Positions 13,623 through 13,719 of a stretch of DNA of 13,719 nt are shown one piece after another. Made by a program: the position numbers and the translations under genes. This DNA is from CAIUMH01 sp037142475 (GTDB taxonomy: Bacteria > Actinomycetota > Acidimicrobiia > Acidimicrobiales > RAAP-2). Every line of letters starts with the position of its first letter. The stretch's first letter is position 1. The DNA is taken from NCBI GenBank assembly GCA_037142475.1, contig JBAXAR010000056.1, positions 1 through 13,719 of the forward strand. Reading direction: 5' to 3'. The notes beneath the pieces are model-generated. The model did not search any database. It was not told where the DNA came from and was given only the letters and a program-made list of their open reading frames with translations.

Positions 13623-13719
13623 TCATCAACCTTTCATCACACCCGCACACCAGATTTTCCAATGGCTCGCCCCCGTTTCAGCTGCCGGATCTTACCGATC
13701 AGCAGGATTAGCTATTCCC
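13623..13719. other. Right edge, no recognisable gene
   Basis: Beyond the ribosome-binding site of the split nuclease-like gene I see no gene. One minus-strand frame is open from the window edge region to a TGA just before that gene (reading about 23 codons, LILLIGKIRQLKRGRAIGKS...), but a TAG precedes it, so it is not an obvious gene tail. Confidence 0.5.

Noticed and set aside
1..13719. CRISPR array, rRNA or tRNA genes, transposase or integrase
   Set aside because: I saw no regularly spaced repeats, no RNA gene structure and no transposase or integrase motifs on either strand.

Overview
The window is about 13.7 kb of moderately GC-rich bacterial DNA. GC-rich third codon positions, a candidate leaderless antitoxin gene and an actinobacterial-looking TatA suggest an actinomycete, possibly an environmental lineage such as Acidimicrobiia. 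This is inference; there is no rRNA or tRNA marker.

Left module (1-10166): three genes on the + strand in a likely operon. The first encodes a 1386-residue protein with a textbook twin-arginine (Tat) signal (S-R-R-K-F-L). The second, 40 bp later, encodes a 1730-residue protein with no signal peptide and no cysteine. The third, 99 bp later, encodes a small TatA-type translocase subunit. The simplest reading is an export cassette: a giant Tat substrate, a giant partner that may travel with it, and a co-encoded TatA. I can name neither giant protein. A 55-bp perfect direct repeat lies at position 1 and again just after tatA, so it brackets the whole cassette. The second copy runs into a 10-bp hairpin that could end the transcript.

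Middle (10167-10575): a short frame with a good start and very strong codon bias, which decays and then runs antisense into the next gene. It looks like the 5' remnant of a gene or an undescribed small protein.

Right module (10576-13622, - strand, defence-like): abiEi and abiEii, a type IV toxin-antitoxin/abortive-infection pair with a 4-bp overlap. They lie under a perfect 18-bp inverted repeat containing a promoter whose start point would coincide with the abiEi ATG. The same palindrome carries a mirror-image promoter pointing right, towards a doubtful 131-codon frame that ends near a third partial copy of the repeat. Beyond it is a PD-(D/E)XK/DUF4268-like gene split by one in-frame TAA. 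The last ~100 bases hold only its ribosome-binding site and no recognisable gene.
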